The notes under the pieces are model-generated. The model was not told where the DNA came from, ran no database searches, and worked only from the letters and a program-made list of their open reading frames with translations. The position numbers and the translations under genes are program-made. DNA of 64,000 bases from Flavobacteriaceae bacterium GF1 (lineage in GTDB: Bacteria > Bacteroidota > Bacteroidia > Flavobacteriales > Flavobacteriaceae), in assembly GCA_009797885.1 (NCBI GenBank), contig WNKP01000010.1, positions 107,602 through 171,601 of the forward strand. Reading direction: 5' to 3'. This document shows positions 36,258 through 44,144 of the stretch, piece after piece (the stretch's first letter is position 1; each line of letters opens with the position of its first letter).

Positions 36258-36417
36258 AGAGGTTGTCTAAAAAGTAACTCAAATGTCAATTTGAATGCCC
36301 GCCTGAATGCTGTGGGCGGGCAGGCAGTCGAAAATAGTTAAAATACTGAAATCCAAATTGGTTTCGACTGCGCTCAACCTGACAAACACTGTTTTTCATG
36401 GTTTTTAGACAACCTCT
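36258..36417. mobile_element. MITE-like element with 16-bp terminal inverted repeats
   Basis: A 160-bp non-coding element bounded by perfect 16-bp inverted ends, AGAGGTTGTCTAAAAA (36258-36273) and TTTTTAGACAACCTCT (36402-36417). Inside are further inverted pairs: CAATTTG (36287-36293) with CAAATTG (36354-36360), GCCCGCC (36297-36303) with GGCGGGC (36315-36321), and CAGTCGAAA (36325-36333) with TTTCGACTG (36362-36370). No open reading frame and no clear target-site duplication is seen. It lies in the gap between the sortilin-like gene and the SDR gene. The form fits a non-autonomous transposon remnant, possibly mobilised by an IS elsewhere. Confidence 0.65.
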
Positions 36418-36500
36418 CCGTTCTTAATGTGATTCTGACTTTCAATGATGCATTCCTTTTTTTCAAAAACTACAGTAATTTCCACGTATTATAGTAAACC

Positions 36501-37265
36501 ATGGAAAACCCAGATTTTAAGTTAACGAACCAAGTCGTGGTGGTAACAGGGGCCAGTAAGGGTATTGGTTGGGGCGTATCAAAAATTCTGGCTCGAGCCG
36601 GTGCCCACGTGGTGTTATGTTCCAGGAGCCAAAAGGCGTTGATGGCCTTGGAAAAGGAAATCCATAAAGAAAATGGCAAGGCTTCGGTTTTTCCGCTGGA
36701 CCTCAGTTCGGTTCCCAATATCAAGAAGACCTTTGCCGAGATCCATAAGCGCTTTGGACGATTGGATGTTTTGATCAATAATGCGGGGCTCGGATATAAT
36801 CATGCAGCTCTGGACGTAAAGGAAGAAGACTGGAACGAAATGATGGACGTTAATCTAAAAGGGGTGTTCTTCTGCTGCCAACAAGCGGCAAAATACATGA
36901 TCAAAAGTTCGTATGGCCGTATTATCAATATGAGTTCACAAGCGAGCCTTGTGGGTATTAAGGACCATGCGGTATACTGTGCTTCAAAAGGTGGTGTCAA
37001 TTTATTGACCAAGACTTTGGCCTTGGAATGGGCGGATAAAGGTGTCACGGTAAATGGAATAGCCCCTACCTTCACCTATACCCCTGGGACGGCGGAACGT
37101 TTGGATGATCCTGATTACCTGGCAGGTGTTTTGAATAGAATCCCAGTGGGAAAAGTGGCCTCAATTGAAGATATTGGAGCGGCAATTCTCTACCTGTCAA
37201 GCACCCATTCCGGTATGGTTACGGGGACTACCCTTGTCATTGATGGAGGTTGGACCTCACAATAA
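36501..37265 (+). CDS. Short-chain dehydrogenase/reductase
   Basis: A classical SDR of 254 residues. The nucleotide-binding TGASKGIG motif is at 16-23, NNAG at 93-96, the catalytic Ser in IINMSSQAS near 145-146, and YxxxK as Tyr159/Lys163. ARG at the ends of the first helix (CSRSQ) suggests NADP preference. The C-terminal VTGTTLVIDGGWTSQ is typical. The enzyme probably oxidises or reduces a sugar, polyol or keto-acid, but the substrate cannot be named. It is monocistronic and converges with queE. Confidence 0.93.
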   Translation: MENPDFKLTNQVVVVTGASKGIGWGVSKILARAGAHVVLCSRSQKALMALEKEIHKENGKASVFPLDLSSVPNIKKTFAEIHKRFGRLDVLINNAGLGYNHAALDVKEEDWNEMMDVNLKGVFFCCQQAAKYMIKSSYGRIINMSSQASLVGIKDHAVYCASKGGVNLLTKTLALEWADKGVTVNGIAPTFTYTPGTAERLDDPDYLAGVLNRIPVGKVASIEDIGAAILYLSSTHSGMVTGTTLVIDGGWTSQ

Positions 37266-37306
37266 CTTATCCTAAAATAGCTTCAAGTTCCGGTAGCCCG
37301 GAAAAC

Positions 37307-37939
37307 CTAGGGAATGTTCAAATACTTATGGGTCTGTAGGGATACCTTCCATTTGGGGTTTTGCATCACATAATCCACGATCAAGGGGGTGACCTTTTCC
37401 CGCACACTCCACTCCGGTTGTAAGTACAATACACAGTCTTGCCCTACGTATTGCGCATGTGTTTCGGCAAAGGCAAAATCACTTTTGTTATAGACAATGA
37501 CCTTAAGCTCGTGGGCCTTGGAATGAATTTCCCCTACAGGTGGTTTCAGTTTTTTGGGCGACAGGCAAATCCAGTCCCATTGCCCGGTCAAAGGATAAGC
37601 TCCCGAAGTTTCAATATGGGTTTTTAGGTTTTTTGATTTGAGCCCTTGGGTTAACGGGGCCATGTCCCAGGTAAGGGGCTCCCCTCCGGTTACAACAATG
37701 GTATCGGAGTATTTGGCCGCATTTTCAATTATCCTATCGATATTGGTCGGAGGATGTTTCTCGGCATCCCAACTTTCTTTCACATCACACCAATGGCAAC
37801 CTACATCACAACCGCCTACCCGGATGAAATAGGCAGCGGTTCCTTTATGGTACCCCTCTCCTTGTATGGTATAAAACTCTTCCATTAAGGGGAGCATTAT
37901 CCCCTTATCCACCAGTTGCATCACCGCATCTTTTGCCAT
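37307..37939 (-). CDS. queE: 7-carboxy-7-deazaguanine synthase
   Basis: A radical-SAM enzyme that makes 7-carboxy-7-deazaguanine in queuosine and archaeosine-type pathways. The cluster motif is CDVGCHWC (Cys44, 48, 51), the CX3CX2C of this family, followed by D-x-K-E-S-W. Upstream FYTIQGEGYHKGTAAYFIR and the later VVTGGEPLTWDM are QueE hallmarks. The 210-residue length is normal. No other queuosine gene is near. The ATG at 37939 fits the family start. Confidence 0.93.
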   Translation of the reverse strand: MAKDAVMQLVDKGIMLPLMEEFYTIQGEGYHKGTAAYFIRVGGCDVGCHWCDVKESWDAEKHPPTNIDRIIENAAKYSDTIVVTGGEPLTWDMAPLTQGLKSKNLKTHIETSGAYPLTGQWDWICLSPKKLKPPVGEIHSKAHELKVIVYNKSDFAFAETHAQYVGQDCVLYLQPEWSVREKVTPLIVDYVMQNPKWKVSLQTHKYLNIP

Positions 37940-37990
37940 AATGCAAAGATAGGTTGCATGGCTCGATAATTACGTGTGGACAAGTTGGTT

Positions 37991-38446
37991 TTACTTTACC
38001 GCAATCACATCAATCTCAATCTTTGCCCCAACGGCCAATCCGGCAGCCGCATAGGTAGTGCGGGCGGGCTTCTTGGTAAAGTATTTTATATAGACCTCAT
38101 TAAAGGCCTTAAAATCCTTGATATCACTTAAAATAACGGTACACTTGACCACATTATCCAAGCTTAGCCCGTGAAACTCCAAAACCCCTTGAATGTTTTT
38201 TATGGCCTGTTCCGTTTCACCCTGTATACCCCCTTCCGCAAGTTTGCCCACAGTTCTATCCATTCCAATCTGTCCGGCCAAAAAGAAAAGGTTCCCCGCC
38301 TGCACCGCTTCACTGAAAGGCGCAGCGGCCCTAGCCGGATTTTCAGGTTTATGAAATATAATTTCCGTGTTTTCCTGTCCCACAAGTGGTTCAAAACCAA
38401 AAAACACTGCGGTAATCCAGAGGATCAGTCCATATTTTTTTTTCAT
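37991..38446 (-). CDS. Exported RidA (YjgF/UK114) family protein
   Basis: RidA proteins hydrolyse reactive enamines and imines. The core here covers about 40-150: FSEAVQAGNLFFLAGQIGMD, then the signature PARTTYAAAGLAVGAKIEID with the catalytic-type Arg. Unlike housekeeping RidA, it has an N-terminal signal peptide (MKKKYGLILWITAVFFGFEPLVGQ), so it works in the periplasm. The ATG at 38446 is used because it begins that signal directly. Exported RidA paralogues are known in Bacteroidota, with unclear substrates. It is divergent from the HerA-like ATPase gene, 81 bp apart. Confidence 0.88.
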   Translation of the reverse strand: MKKKYGLILWITAVFFGFEPLVGQENTEIIFHKPENPARAAAPFSEAVQAGNLFFLAGQIGMDRTVGKLAEGGIQGETEQAIKNIQGVLEFHGLSLDNVVKCTVILSDIKDFKAFNEVYIKYFTKKPARTTYAAAGLAVGAKIEIDVIAVK

Positions 38447-38527
38447 ATCAAAGTCTTTGTTCTCCCTAATATCCAACATCTTTTGTCTTCGTCCAAATTA
38501 CCCTATTTTTATCGCAAACTTCAAAGG

Positions 38528-40039
38528 ATGGACCAAAAAGAACAATTCTTTGCCCATATTGAAAAAGGGTATACCATGAAAGGCGAGTACATCACCATGG
38601 GCGCTGGTATGGTAAATGGAGAAACGGTAAAAGAAGCTTTCATCAAAATCCCTCTAAAAACCTTAAACCGCCATGGCCTTATTGCCGGGGCAACAGGTAC
38701 CGGAAAGACCAAAACCTTGCAGGTCATTGCCGAAAACCTCTCGGAAAAAGGGGTTCCCGTGCTGTTAATGGATTTGAAAGGGGATTTAAGTGGTATTGCC
38801 CAACCGAGTCCGGGCCATCCAAAGATTGACGAACGTCACGAAGCCATTGGACTTCCTTTTGAACCTAAAGGTTTTCCCGTGGAAATTCTAAGCCTTTCAG
38901 AACAGGACGGTGTTCGATTACGGGCCACGGTATCCGAGTTTGGTCCCGTACTCCTGTCACGGATTCTGGATTTGACCGTTACCCAAGAAGGTATTGTCGC
39001 TGTTGTTTTTAAATATTGTGATGACCACAAATTGCCCTTGTTGGATTTGAACGACTTTAAAAAAGTCTTGCAATATGCCACTGGGGAAGGAAAAAAGGAA
39101 TTTCAAAAGGATTACGGTCGGATTTCCACGAGTTCAACAGGTACCATCCTTAGAAAAGTCATTGAACTGGAGCAACAAGGGGCGGACCTGTTCTTTGGGG
39201 AAAAGTCCTTTGAAGTGGATGACCTCACTAGAATCGATGAAAACGGTCGTGGGTATATCAATATCATCCGTCTTACGGACATTCAGGACAAACCAAAATT
39301 ATTTTCGACCTTTATGTTGAGCCTGCTTGCCGAAATTTATAGCACATTTCCCGAGCAAGGTGATAGTGATCGACCGGAATTGATACTATTTATTGATGAG
39401 GCACACCTTATTTTTGAAAATGCTTCAAAGGCCCTTTTGGACCAAATTGAAAGTATTGTAAAATTGATACGCTCCAAGGGTATAGGGCTGTATTTTGTAA
39501 CGCAAAACCCAACCGATATCCCCGATGATGTATTGGCACAATTGGGGCTAAAGGTGCAGCATGCGCTCAGGGCGTTCACTGCCAAGGACCGAAAGGCCAT
39601 AAAACTGACCGCCCAAAATTATCCCGACTCCGAGTTTTATGATACGGAGGGGATTTTGACCTCATTGGGGATCGGTGAGGCCTTAATTTCCGCTTTGGAT
39701 GAGAAGGGCAGACCTACCCCACTTTCTGCGACCATGCTTCGCGCACCCATGAGCCGAATGGATGTTTTAACGGAAAAAGAGCTGAAAGAAGTCATAGGAA
39801 AATCGTCCTTGGTCAAAAAGTACAATGAGGAAATTGATAGGGAAAGTGCCTATGAAATCCTCAACGGGAAAATTGAAAAGGCAGAGAAAGAAGCAGAAAG
39901 GGAAGAAGCCAAAAAAACCACCGCCCGGCGGACTTCTTCAAGAAGCCGGAGCACACGCATGAATCCCGTGGTCAAAGTGCTCACCAGTGCCACTTTTATC
40001 CGGGGTGTATTGGGTGTTTTAAAAAAAGTGATTCGTTAG
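38528..40039 (+). CDS. HerA-like (DUF853) P-loop ATPase
   Basis: A cytoplasmic HerA/VirB4-type ATPase of 503 residues. Walker A is GATGTGKT (54-61) and Walker B is LILFIDEAHLIF. The sensor region is YFVTQNPTDIPDDVLAQLGLKVQHALRAFTAKD, characteristic of DUF853. Residues after about 440 are charged and coiled (EKAEKEAEREEAKK), followed by a basic Arg/Ser tail. The start at 38528 follows an A-rich leader and removes a long N-terminus that translates from the antisense of ridA. The family is thought to act on DNA or membranes, without a clear role. It leads into a lipoprotein gene through a heptamer repeat. Confidence 0.9.
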   Translation: MDQKEQFFAHIEKGYTMKGEYITMGAGMVNGETVKEAFIKIPLKTLNRHGLIAGATGTGKTKTLQVIAENLSEKGVPVLLMDLKGDLSGIAQPSPGHPKIDERHEAIGLPFEPKGFPVEILSLSEQDGVRLRATVSEFGPVLLSRILDLTVTQEGIVAVVFKYCDDHKLPLLDLNDFKKVLQYATGEGKKEFQKDYGRISTSSTGTILRKVIELEQQGADLFFGEKSFEVDDLTRIDENGRGYINIIRLTDIQDKPKLFSTFMLSLLAEIYSTFPEQGDSDRPELILFIDEAHLIFENASKALLDQIESIVKLIRSKGIGLYFVTQNPTDIPDDVLAQLGLKVQHALRAFTAKDRKAIKLTAQNYPDSEFYDTEGILTSLGIGEALISALDEKGRPTPLSATMLRAPMSRMDVLTEKELKEVIGKSSLVKKYNEEIDRESAYEILNGKIEKAEKEAEREEAKKTTARRTSSRSRSTRMNPVVKVLTSATFIRGVLGVLKKVIR

Positions 40040-40056
40040 TTGTTAGTTGTTAGTTG
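40036..40056 (+). repeat. Three exact heptamers TTAGTTG between stop and start
   Basis: Three exact copies of TTAGTTG run from 40036 to 40056. The first contains the TAG stop codon of the ATPase gene, and the last ends one base before the ATG of the next gene at 40058. The unit shares a GTTAG core with the complement of the CTAACTC array at 26.7 kb. Confidence 0.85.
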
Positions 40057-40057
40057 A

Positions 40058-40606
40058 ATGAAAAATATCTTTTTAGTTTCTGGAATTTGTTTTTTGGGAT
40101 TTCTCATGGGTTGTAGGGAAAAGGACACCACTTTCCTGATAACTGATGAAAAAGTGGGAAAACTGGACAAAATAAGCTTGGTAAGGGATTTGGAACTCAT
40201 TTATGAGGATGATTCCATAGTTAAGGATATGCTGCAATCACAAATAGGTCGCCGCATCAAAAAAATACAGGTTTTTGAAAAAGGTGGAAAACATTTGTTG
40301 ACCCTGACCCCTACCTCCGATAGTATTCCCTCCATAGAAAATGTATCCATTAAAGATCCCAGATTTGAAACCGAAGGCGGTATTGGGCTCAAAAGTACTT
40401 TCGGGGACATTCAAGACCAATATGACATCAAGAAAGTAGTGACTACATTGAACAGTGTGGTCATTTTTCCAAAGGGAAGCAACTTGTACTTCACTATAGA
40501 CAAATCCGAACTACCGGGAAATTTGCGTTATACCTCGGGTAACATTGAAGCCGTACAAATTCCTCATGAGGCCAAAATAAAGTATCTTATGATTGGTTGG
40601 GAGTAA
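40058..40606 (+). CDS. Hypothetical lipoprotein
   Basis: I do not recognise this 182-residue protein. It has a lipoprotein signal (MKNIFLVSGICFLGFLMGC, Cys19). The rest alternates short beta strands and charged turns, with ISLVRDLELIYEDDSI, a central KKIQVFEKGGKHLLTL and an ending IKYLMIGWE, suggesting a compact globular domain. It starts 18 bp after the ATPase stop and is probably co-transcribed with it. Its last 20 bases overlap the convergent HxlR gene. Confidence 0.75.
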   Translation: MKNIFLVSGICFLGFLMGCREKDTTFLITDEKVGKLDKISLVRDLELIYEDDSIVKDMLQSQIGRRIKKIQVFEKGGKHLLTLTPTSDSIPSIENVSIKDPRFETEGGIGLKSTFGDIQDQYDIKKVVTTLNSVVIFPKGSNLYFTIDKSELPGNLRYTSGNIEAVQIPHEAKIKYLMIGWE

Positions 40607-41021
40607 GTCCGTACTTCTCCCTATTGGCCAACACCTTTGGGCTGTTTTTTTGCATCCACTCCGTAAGTTCCAACAATCGTTCCACATAGGATTGTCCAAA
40701 ATCTGAAAGATTGTATTCCACACGAATGGGGACCTCGGGATAGGCATTGCGTTCAATATAGCCATCGGCTTCCAAAACCTTTAACCGTTGACTCAGCACC
40801 TTGTTGGAAATACCATAAACGTATTTTTTTAACTTGTTGAAACGCAAAACCGGAAAATAACCCAACCAAAGCAAAATCAATGTGCTCCACTGGTCGGATG
40901 CCACTGACATCACATCGCGTACGGGACACAGCTCAGGTGGATTTTTATAATCTATATGGCCAAACATTTTTTCCAATTTTCTGGATGTCCTATCCCGTTG
41001 ATTCTCAATTACAGTTTCCAT
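40587..41021 (-). CDS. HxlR-family winged-helix transcriptional regulator
   Basis: A 144-residue DNA-binding protein of the HxlR/MarR-like winged-helix class. The family hallmark is CPVRDVMSVASDQWSTLILLWLG with Cys32, followed by RFNKLKKYVYGISNKVLSQRLKVLEADGYI and the wing YPEVPIRVEYNLSDFG. Many relatives sense electrophiles or disulfide stress through that Cys. The ATG at 41021 is chosen over a GTG at 41048 because it fits the usual N-terminal length. It diverges from an alpha/beta hydrolase gene across a palindrome, so it likely represses that gene and itself. Confidence 0.92.
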   Translation of the reverse strand: METVIENQRDRTSRKLEKMFGHIDYKNPPELCPVRDVMSVASDQWSTLILLWLGYFPVLRFNKLKKYVYGISNKVLSQRLKVLEADGYIERNAYPEVPIRVEYNLSDFGQSYVERLLELTEWMQKNSPKVLANREKYGLTPNQS

Positions 41022-41098
41022 TTTGCTACTTGGTTTTAGAATGGTCACCCCTTTTTTCTTACCAAAGGATTGTGTATTTTTAGTTTCAATTAAAGAGT

Positions 41099-41117
41099 AA
41101 GTTACAAAAAGTAACTT
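41099..41117. promoter_or_regulatory. Palindromic operator candidate for HxlR regulator
   Basis: AAGTTACAAAAAGTAACTT is a perfect 7-bp inverted repeat around an AAAAA spacer, ending 2 bp before the hydrolase ATG at 41120. Its form (AGTTAC … GTAACT) fits sites of HxlR-type dimers. Placement over the ribosome-binding region suggests a block on both transcription elongation and translation initiation. Confidence 0.55.
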
Positions 41118-41119
41118 TT

Positions 41120-41959
41120 ATGAAAAAATTTCTAACCAAAGTCATTCCCCTCTTTTACGGTCAGTGGTTGAATTTTGTGGCATTATTTAACAAGCAAAAA
41201 GCCGCTAAAATCGCATTTGATATTTTTTGTACGATACGGAAAGGACGTGTCCGGCCAGAACAAAAAGACTTTTTGGACAATGCAAAATTTAGCGTTGAAA
41301 ATGTCATGGAACAACAGATACAGTCCTACAAATGGCCTGGAAGTAAAGGAACGGTGCTTTTGTTACACGGTTGGGAGAGCAATACGCACCGTTGGCGGAA
41401 TCTTATCAAAAAACTAAAGGAACATCATTTTGATATCCTGGCATTCGATGCCCCGGCCCACGGATATTCCTCTGGGGAAATGCTACATGTTCCCTTGTAC
41501 GCCCACACCCTCAAGCATTTTTTGGAAAAATTTCGACCTCAAATGGTGGTGGCCCACTCCATTGGCGGTATGACCATCTTATTCAATGATTTCCTCCATC
41601 CGGAATCCTCGGTTGAAAAAATCGTGACCATTGGTTCGCCTTGTGAATTTGAGCAATTTATGCACCATTACAAAAGCATTCTTAAATTCAACACTAGGGT
41701 TTGGAAGGCAATGGACAAACGACTCAAAATCTGGTTTGGTTACCATTTCAAAGAGTTCTCCAGCGCCCGTTTTGTCGCCAATAACACCAAAAAAGGCTTA
41801 CTCTTCCATGACAAATTGGATCAGCAGGTCCCTTATACCGAATCTGTTCGGGTCCACGAACACTGGAAGGGAAGCGAGTTGGTCTTGACCGAAGGTTTGG
41901 GACATTCCATGCATCAGCCTAAGGTGAATGACCAAATTATTGCTTTTTTAGAATCGTAA
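41120..41959 (+). CDS. Alpha/beta hydrolase
   Basis: A cytoplasmic or membrane-associated alpha/beta hydrolase of 279 residues. VLLLHGWESNTHRW is the HG oxyanion segment, FDAPAHGYSSG follows, and the nucleophile elbow is VVAHSIGGM with the Ser. A candidate Asp lies in LLFHDKLDQQVPYTES, and the His in LTEGLGHSMH. The first 30 residues are hydrophobic and could anchor it. Divergence from hxlR and the shared palindrome suggest induction by a reactive compound. The substrate is unknown. Confidence 0.9.
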   Translation: MKKFLTKVIPLFYGQWLNFVALFNKQKAAKIAFDIFCTIRKGRVRPEQKDFLDNAKFSVENVMEQQIQSYKWPGSKGTVLLLHGWESNTHRWRNLIKKLKEHHFDILAFDAPAHGYSSGEMLHVPLYAHTLKHFLEKFRPQMVVAHSIGGMTILFNDFLHPESSVEKIVTIGSPCEFEQFMHHYKSILKFNTRVWKAMDKRLKIWFGYHFKEFSSARFVANNTKKGLLFHDKLDQQVPYTESVRVHEHWKGSELVLTEGLGHSMHQPKVNDQIIAFLES

Positions 41960-42019
41960 AATTGGGGGACAGGGGACAATCCCTTATTTTTAACAAACAG
42001 ATACTTCAGTACCCTAACA

Positions 42020-42445
42020 ATGAAAAGAACAATCACTCCTTTCCATGTCGCAATTCCTGTTCACAATTTAGCGGAATGCCGAACTTTTTATCGCGAAGTG
42101 CTGGGTTGTGAGGAAGGCAGGAGCAGTGACCATTGGGTAGATTTCGACCTATTTGGCCATCAAGTGGTCATTCACTATAAACCGAAAGCACAAGAGGATT
42201 TACATACCAATCCTGTGGATGGAAAAAATGTCCCCGTTCCCCATTATGGTGTTGTTTTATCCTGGGATACGTTCCAAACTTTTTCGGAGGATTTAAAGTC
42301 CAAAGGCGTGAGGTTTGTCATAGATCCCTATATCCGGTTTGCCGGTGAGGTTGGGGAACAGGCCACCATGTTTTTCCTGGACCCCGCAGGAAACGCTTTG
42401 GAATTCAAGGCATTTAAGGACATGAACCAATTATTCGCCAAGTAG
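42020..42445 (+). CDS. VOC-family (glyoxalase/dioxygenase fold) protein
   Basis: A 141-residue vicinal-oxygen-chelate protein. The beta-alpha-beta-beta-beta pattern is clear: [28 protein letters not shown], then [16 protein letters not shown], and in the second half [11 protein letters not shown] and [16 protein letters not shown]. Possible metal ligands are the N-terminal His9, His in GHQVVIHY and the C-terminal Glu in LEFKAF. It may be a lyase or dioxygenase of unknown substrate. It starts 60 bp after the hydrolase. Confidence 0.9.
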   Translation: MKRTITPFHVAIPVHNLAECRTFYREVLGCEEGRSSDHWVDFDLFGHQVVIHYKPKAQEDLHTNPVDGKNVPVPHYGVVLSWDTFQTFSEDLKSKGVRFVIDPYIRFAGEVGEQATMFFLDPAGNALEFKAFKDMNQLFAK

Positions 42446-42490
42446 TACAGCTTTCTTTTATCGAACTCGTCTTGAGGCCGTCTCGGGGAT

Positions 42491-43462
42491 TTATTGGGAC
42501 CAGGGCGTTGGTTTCCTGTCCCAGCGGTGATTTCGCAATGCATTGAACAATTCCAATGAAAGCCCCATACCATCGCTAGTAGCCGTATTGGCCAATACAT
42601 TACGCTCTTTTCGCATGCCGGGAATAACGGTACCCACCGTTTTGTTCATAAGAATAAAGCGAAGCGCCATTTCGGCCATGGTCATCCCTTCAGGCACAAT
42701 AGGTCGTAACGCATCCGCTTTTTCCACACTTGCCATCAGGTTTTCCGGGACAAAATAGGTTCCCCTCCAATCCCCTTCGGGGAAAGTGGTTTCCTTGGTA
42801 AGGTTTCCGGTCAATGTTCCCTCGTCAAAAGGCACACGCGCAATTACTGCTATATCCAATTCTTCACAAATGGGAAAGAGCTTATCCTCCGGGGCTTGGT
42901 CAAAAATGTTATAAATGACCTGTACCGCATCCAGTTTTTTGGTGCGTAAGGCCGCAATACCATTTTCGGGCTCCCATCGATTCATACTTATTCCCATAGC
43001 GACTACCTTGCCCGATATTTTTAAATCCTCAATAGCGCGTTGCCATTCTTCCCTTTCGGCCCAGGTATCGTCCCAAGTATGCAACTGCATCAGGTCTATT
43101 TGTTCCAATCCCAAATTTTGCAAGGTCTTCTCTGTGTATTCCACGATATGTTCCCTTGGGTAGGAATCCTCAAACGGATATTCCGGTTTGGCCGGCCACT
43201 TAAAATTTTTGGGAGGTATCTTGCTTGCTGTGTACAATTTTGTATTCGGATGCCTCCGTACCAATGCCCCCAGAAGTTTTTCGCTATGTCCTTCTCCGTA
43301 ACCCCATGCCGTATCAAAAAAATTCACCCCATTTTCCACGGCCAAGTCCAATGATTTTGCGGACTGTCGGTCATCAGATTCCTTCCAGCCCCCCATGCCC
43401 CACATACCATAGCCTATTTCACTTACTTGCCAGTCCGTTCTACCAAACCTTCTAAACTTCAT
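42491..43462 (-). CDS. Aldo/keto reductase
   Basis: A (beta/alpha)8-barrel NADPH-dependent oxidoreductase of 323 residues. The catalytic tetrad is visible as Asp50 and Tyr55 in FFDTAWGYG, Lys81 in ASKIPP, and His128 in DLMQLHTW. The C-terminal cofactor region is TVGTVIPGMRKERNV. It resembles the YghZ/AKR11 group of bacterial oxidoreductases. It is the last gene of a probable three-gene transcript (esterase, DUF2306 membrane protein, reductase). Confidence 0.93.
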   Translation of the reverse strand: MKFRRFGRTDWQVSEIGYGMWGMGGWKESDDRQSAKSLDLAVENGVNFFDTAWGYGEGHSEKLLGALVRRHPNTKLYTASKIPPKNFKWPAKPEYPFEDSYPREHIVEYTEKTLQNLGLEQIDLMQLHTWDDTWAEREEWQRAIEDLKISGKVVAMGISMNRWEPENGIAALRTKKLDAVQVIYNIFDQAPEDKLFPICEELDIAVIARVPFDEGTLTGNLTKETTFPEGDWRGTYFVPENLMASVEKADALRPIVPEGMTMAEMALRFILMNKTVGTVIPGMRKERNVLANTATSDGMGLSLELFNALRNHRWDRKPTPWSQ

Positions 43463-43519
43463 ATGTATGTATTGTCAAAATGTTTTCCGGCTTAAAGATA
43501 CTCCCAGATTTACAAAGCA

Positions 43520-44140
43520 TCACCCCAATACCAGGCCTCTTTTTTTTACCCAGAAAAAGGCAAATATCATATTGGGCACCCAGCAGAGCCAGGCCACAAT
43601 TTTATAGGCAATCAAAAACTCCCCAAAGGCAAATTGCAGTAGGGGCAACCATATTCGTAAGGTTACTGCCGCAAAGCAAGCGGCGTAGCTGTAAATCATC
43701 ATTCCCTGATGTAATGCCATATCCTTTCTGCAAATGGCCGCATACGCCGATAGTGTAGTGTATAGCCAAATCAAACCCAAAAGAACAAAACCAGATGCGC
43801 TTACCCATCCTCCGGTGGCGAAAAATCCTATGCCCACAGCGCAGATTCCACTTATCACCACGGAACCTACATAAATCTTTCCCAGATTGCGGTGCAATTG
43901 CAAACGTTTATTCCGCAACCTCTTACTGAACTGGGACCAACCCGTCAATAAGGCCAAACCACCAAAAGTGATGTGGCCATAAAAACCGACGTTCCATAGC
44001 GTATTTGCCAAAAGGGCGTCAGACTTGGAATACAGCAGACCAAACTTACCGGCAACAAAAAAATAACCCATTGGATAAAGGCCGACACCAATAGCCAAAA
44101 AGGCAAACACAAACCACGCTAATTTGTTCGTTCTTCCCAT
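43520..44140 (-). CDS. DUF2306-like membrane protein
   Basis: A 206-residue polytopic membrane protein with about six helices: WFVFAFLAIGVGLYPMGYFF, ITFGGLALLTGWSQF, IYVGSVVISGICAVGIGFFA, GFVLLGLIWLYTTLSAYAA, YAACFAAVTLRIWLP and AYKIVAWLCWVPNMIFAFFW. HRNLGKIYV and ALHQGMMIYSY carry conserved His, typical of DUF2306. The family function is unknown, and a heme or quinone role has been suggested for the His. It lies 4 bp after the esterase gene, so it is co-transcribed. Confidence 0.85.
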   Translation of the reverse strand: MGRTNKLAWFVFAFLAIGVGLYPMGYFFVAGKFGLLYSKSDALLANTLWNVGFYGHITFGGLALLTGWSQFSKRLRNKRLQLHRNLGKIYVGSVVISGICAVGIGFFATGGWVSASGFVLLGLIWLYTTLSAYAAICRKDMALHQGMMIYSYAACFAAVTLRIWLPLLQFAFGEFLIAYKIVAWLCWVPNMIFAFFWVKKRGLVLG

Positions 44141-44144
44141 GATA

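Noticed and set aside
36360..36384. The GTTTCGACTGCGCTCAACC segment as part of a gene
   Set aside because: It lies within the MITE-like element, is one arm of an inverted repeat, and has no reading frame of useful length.
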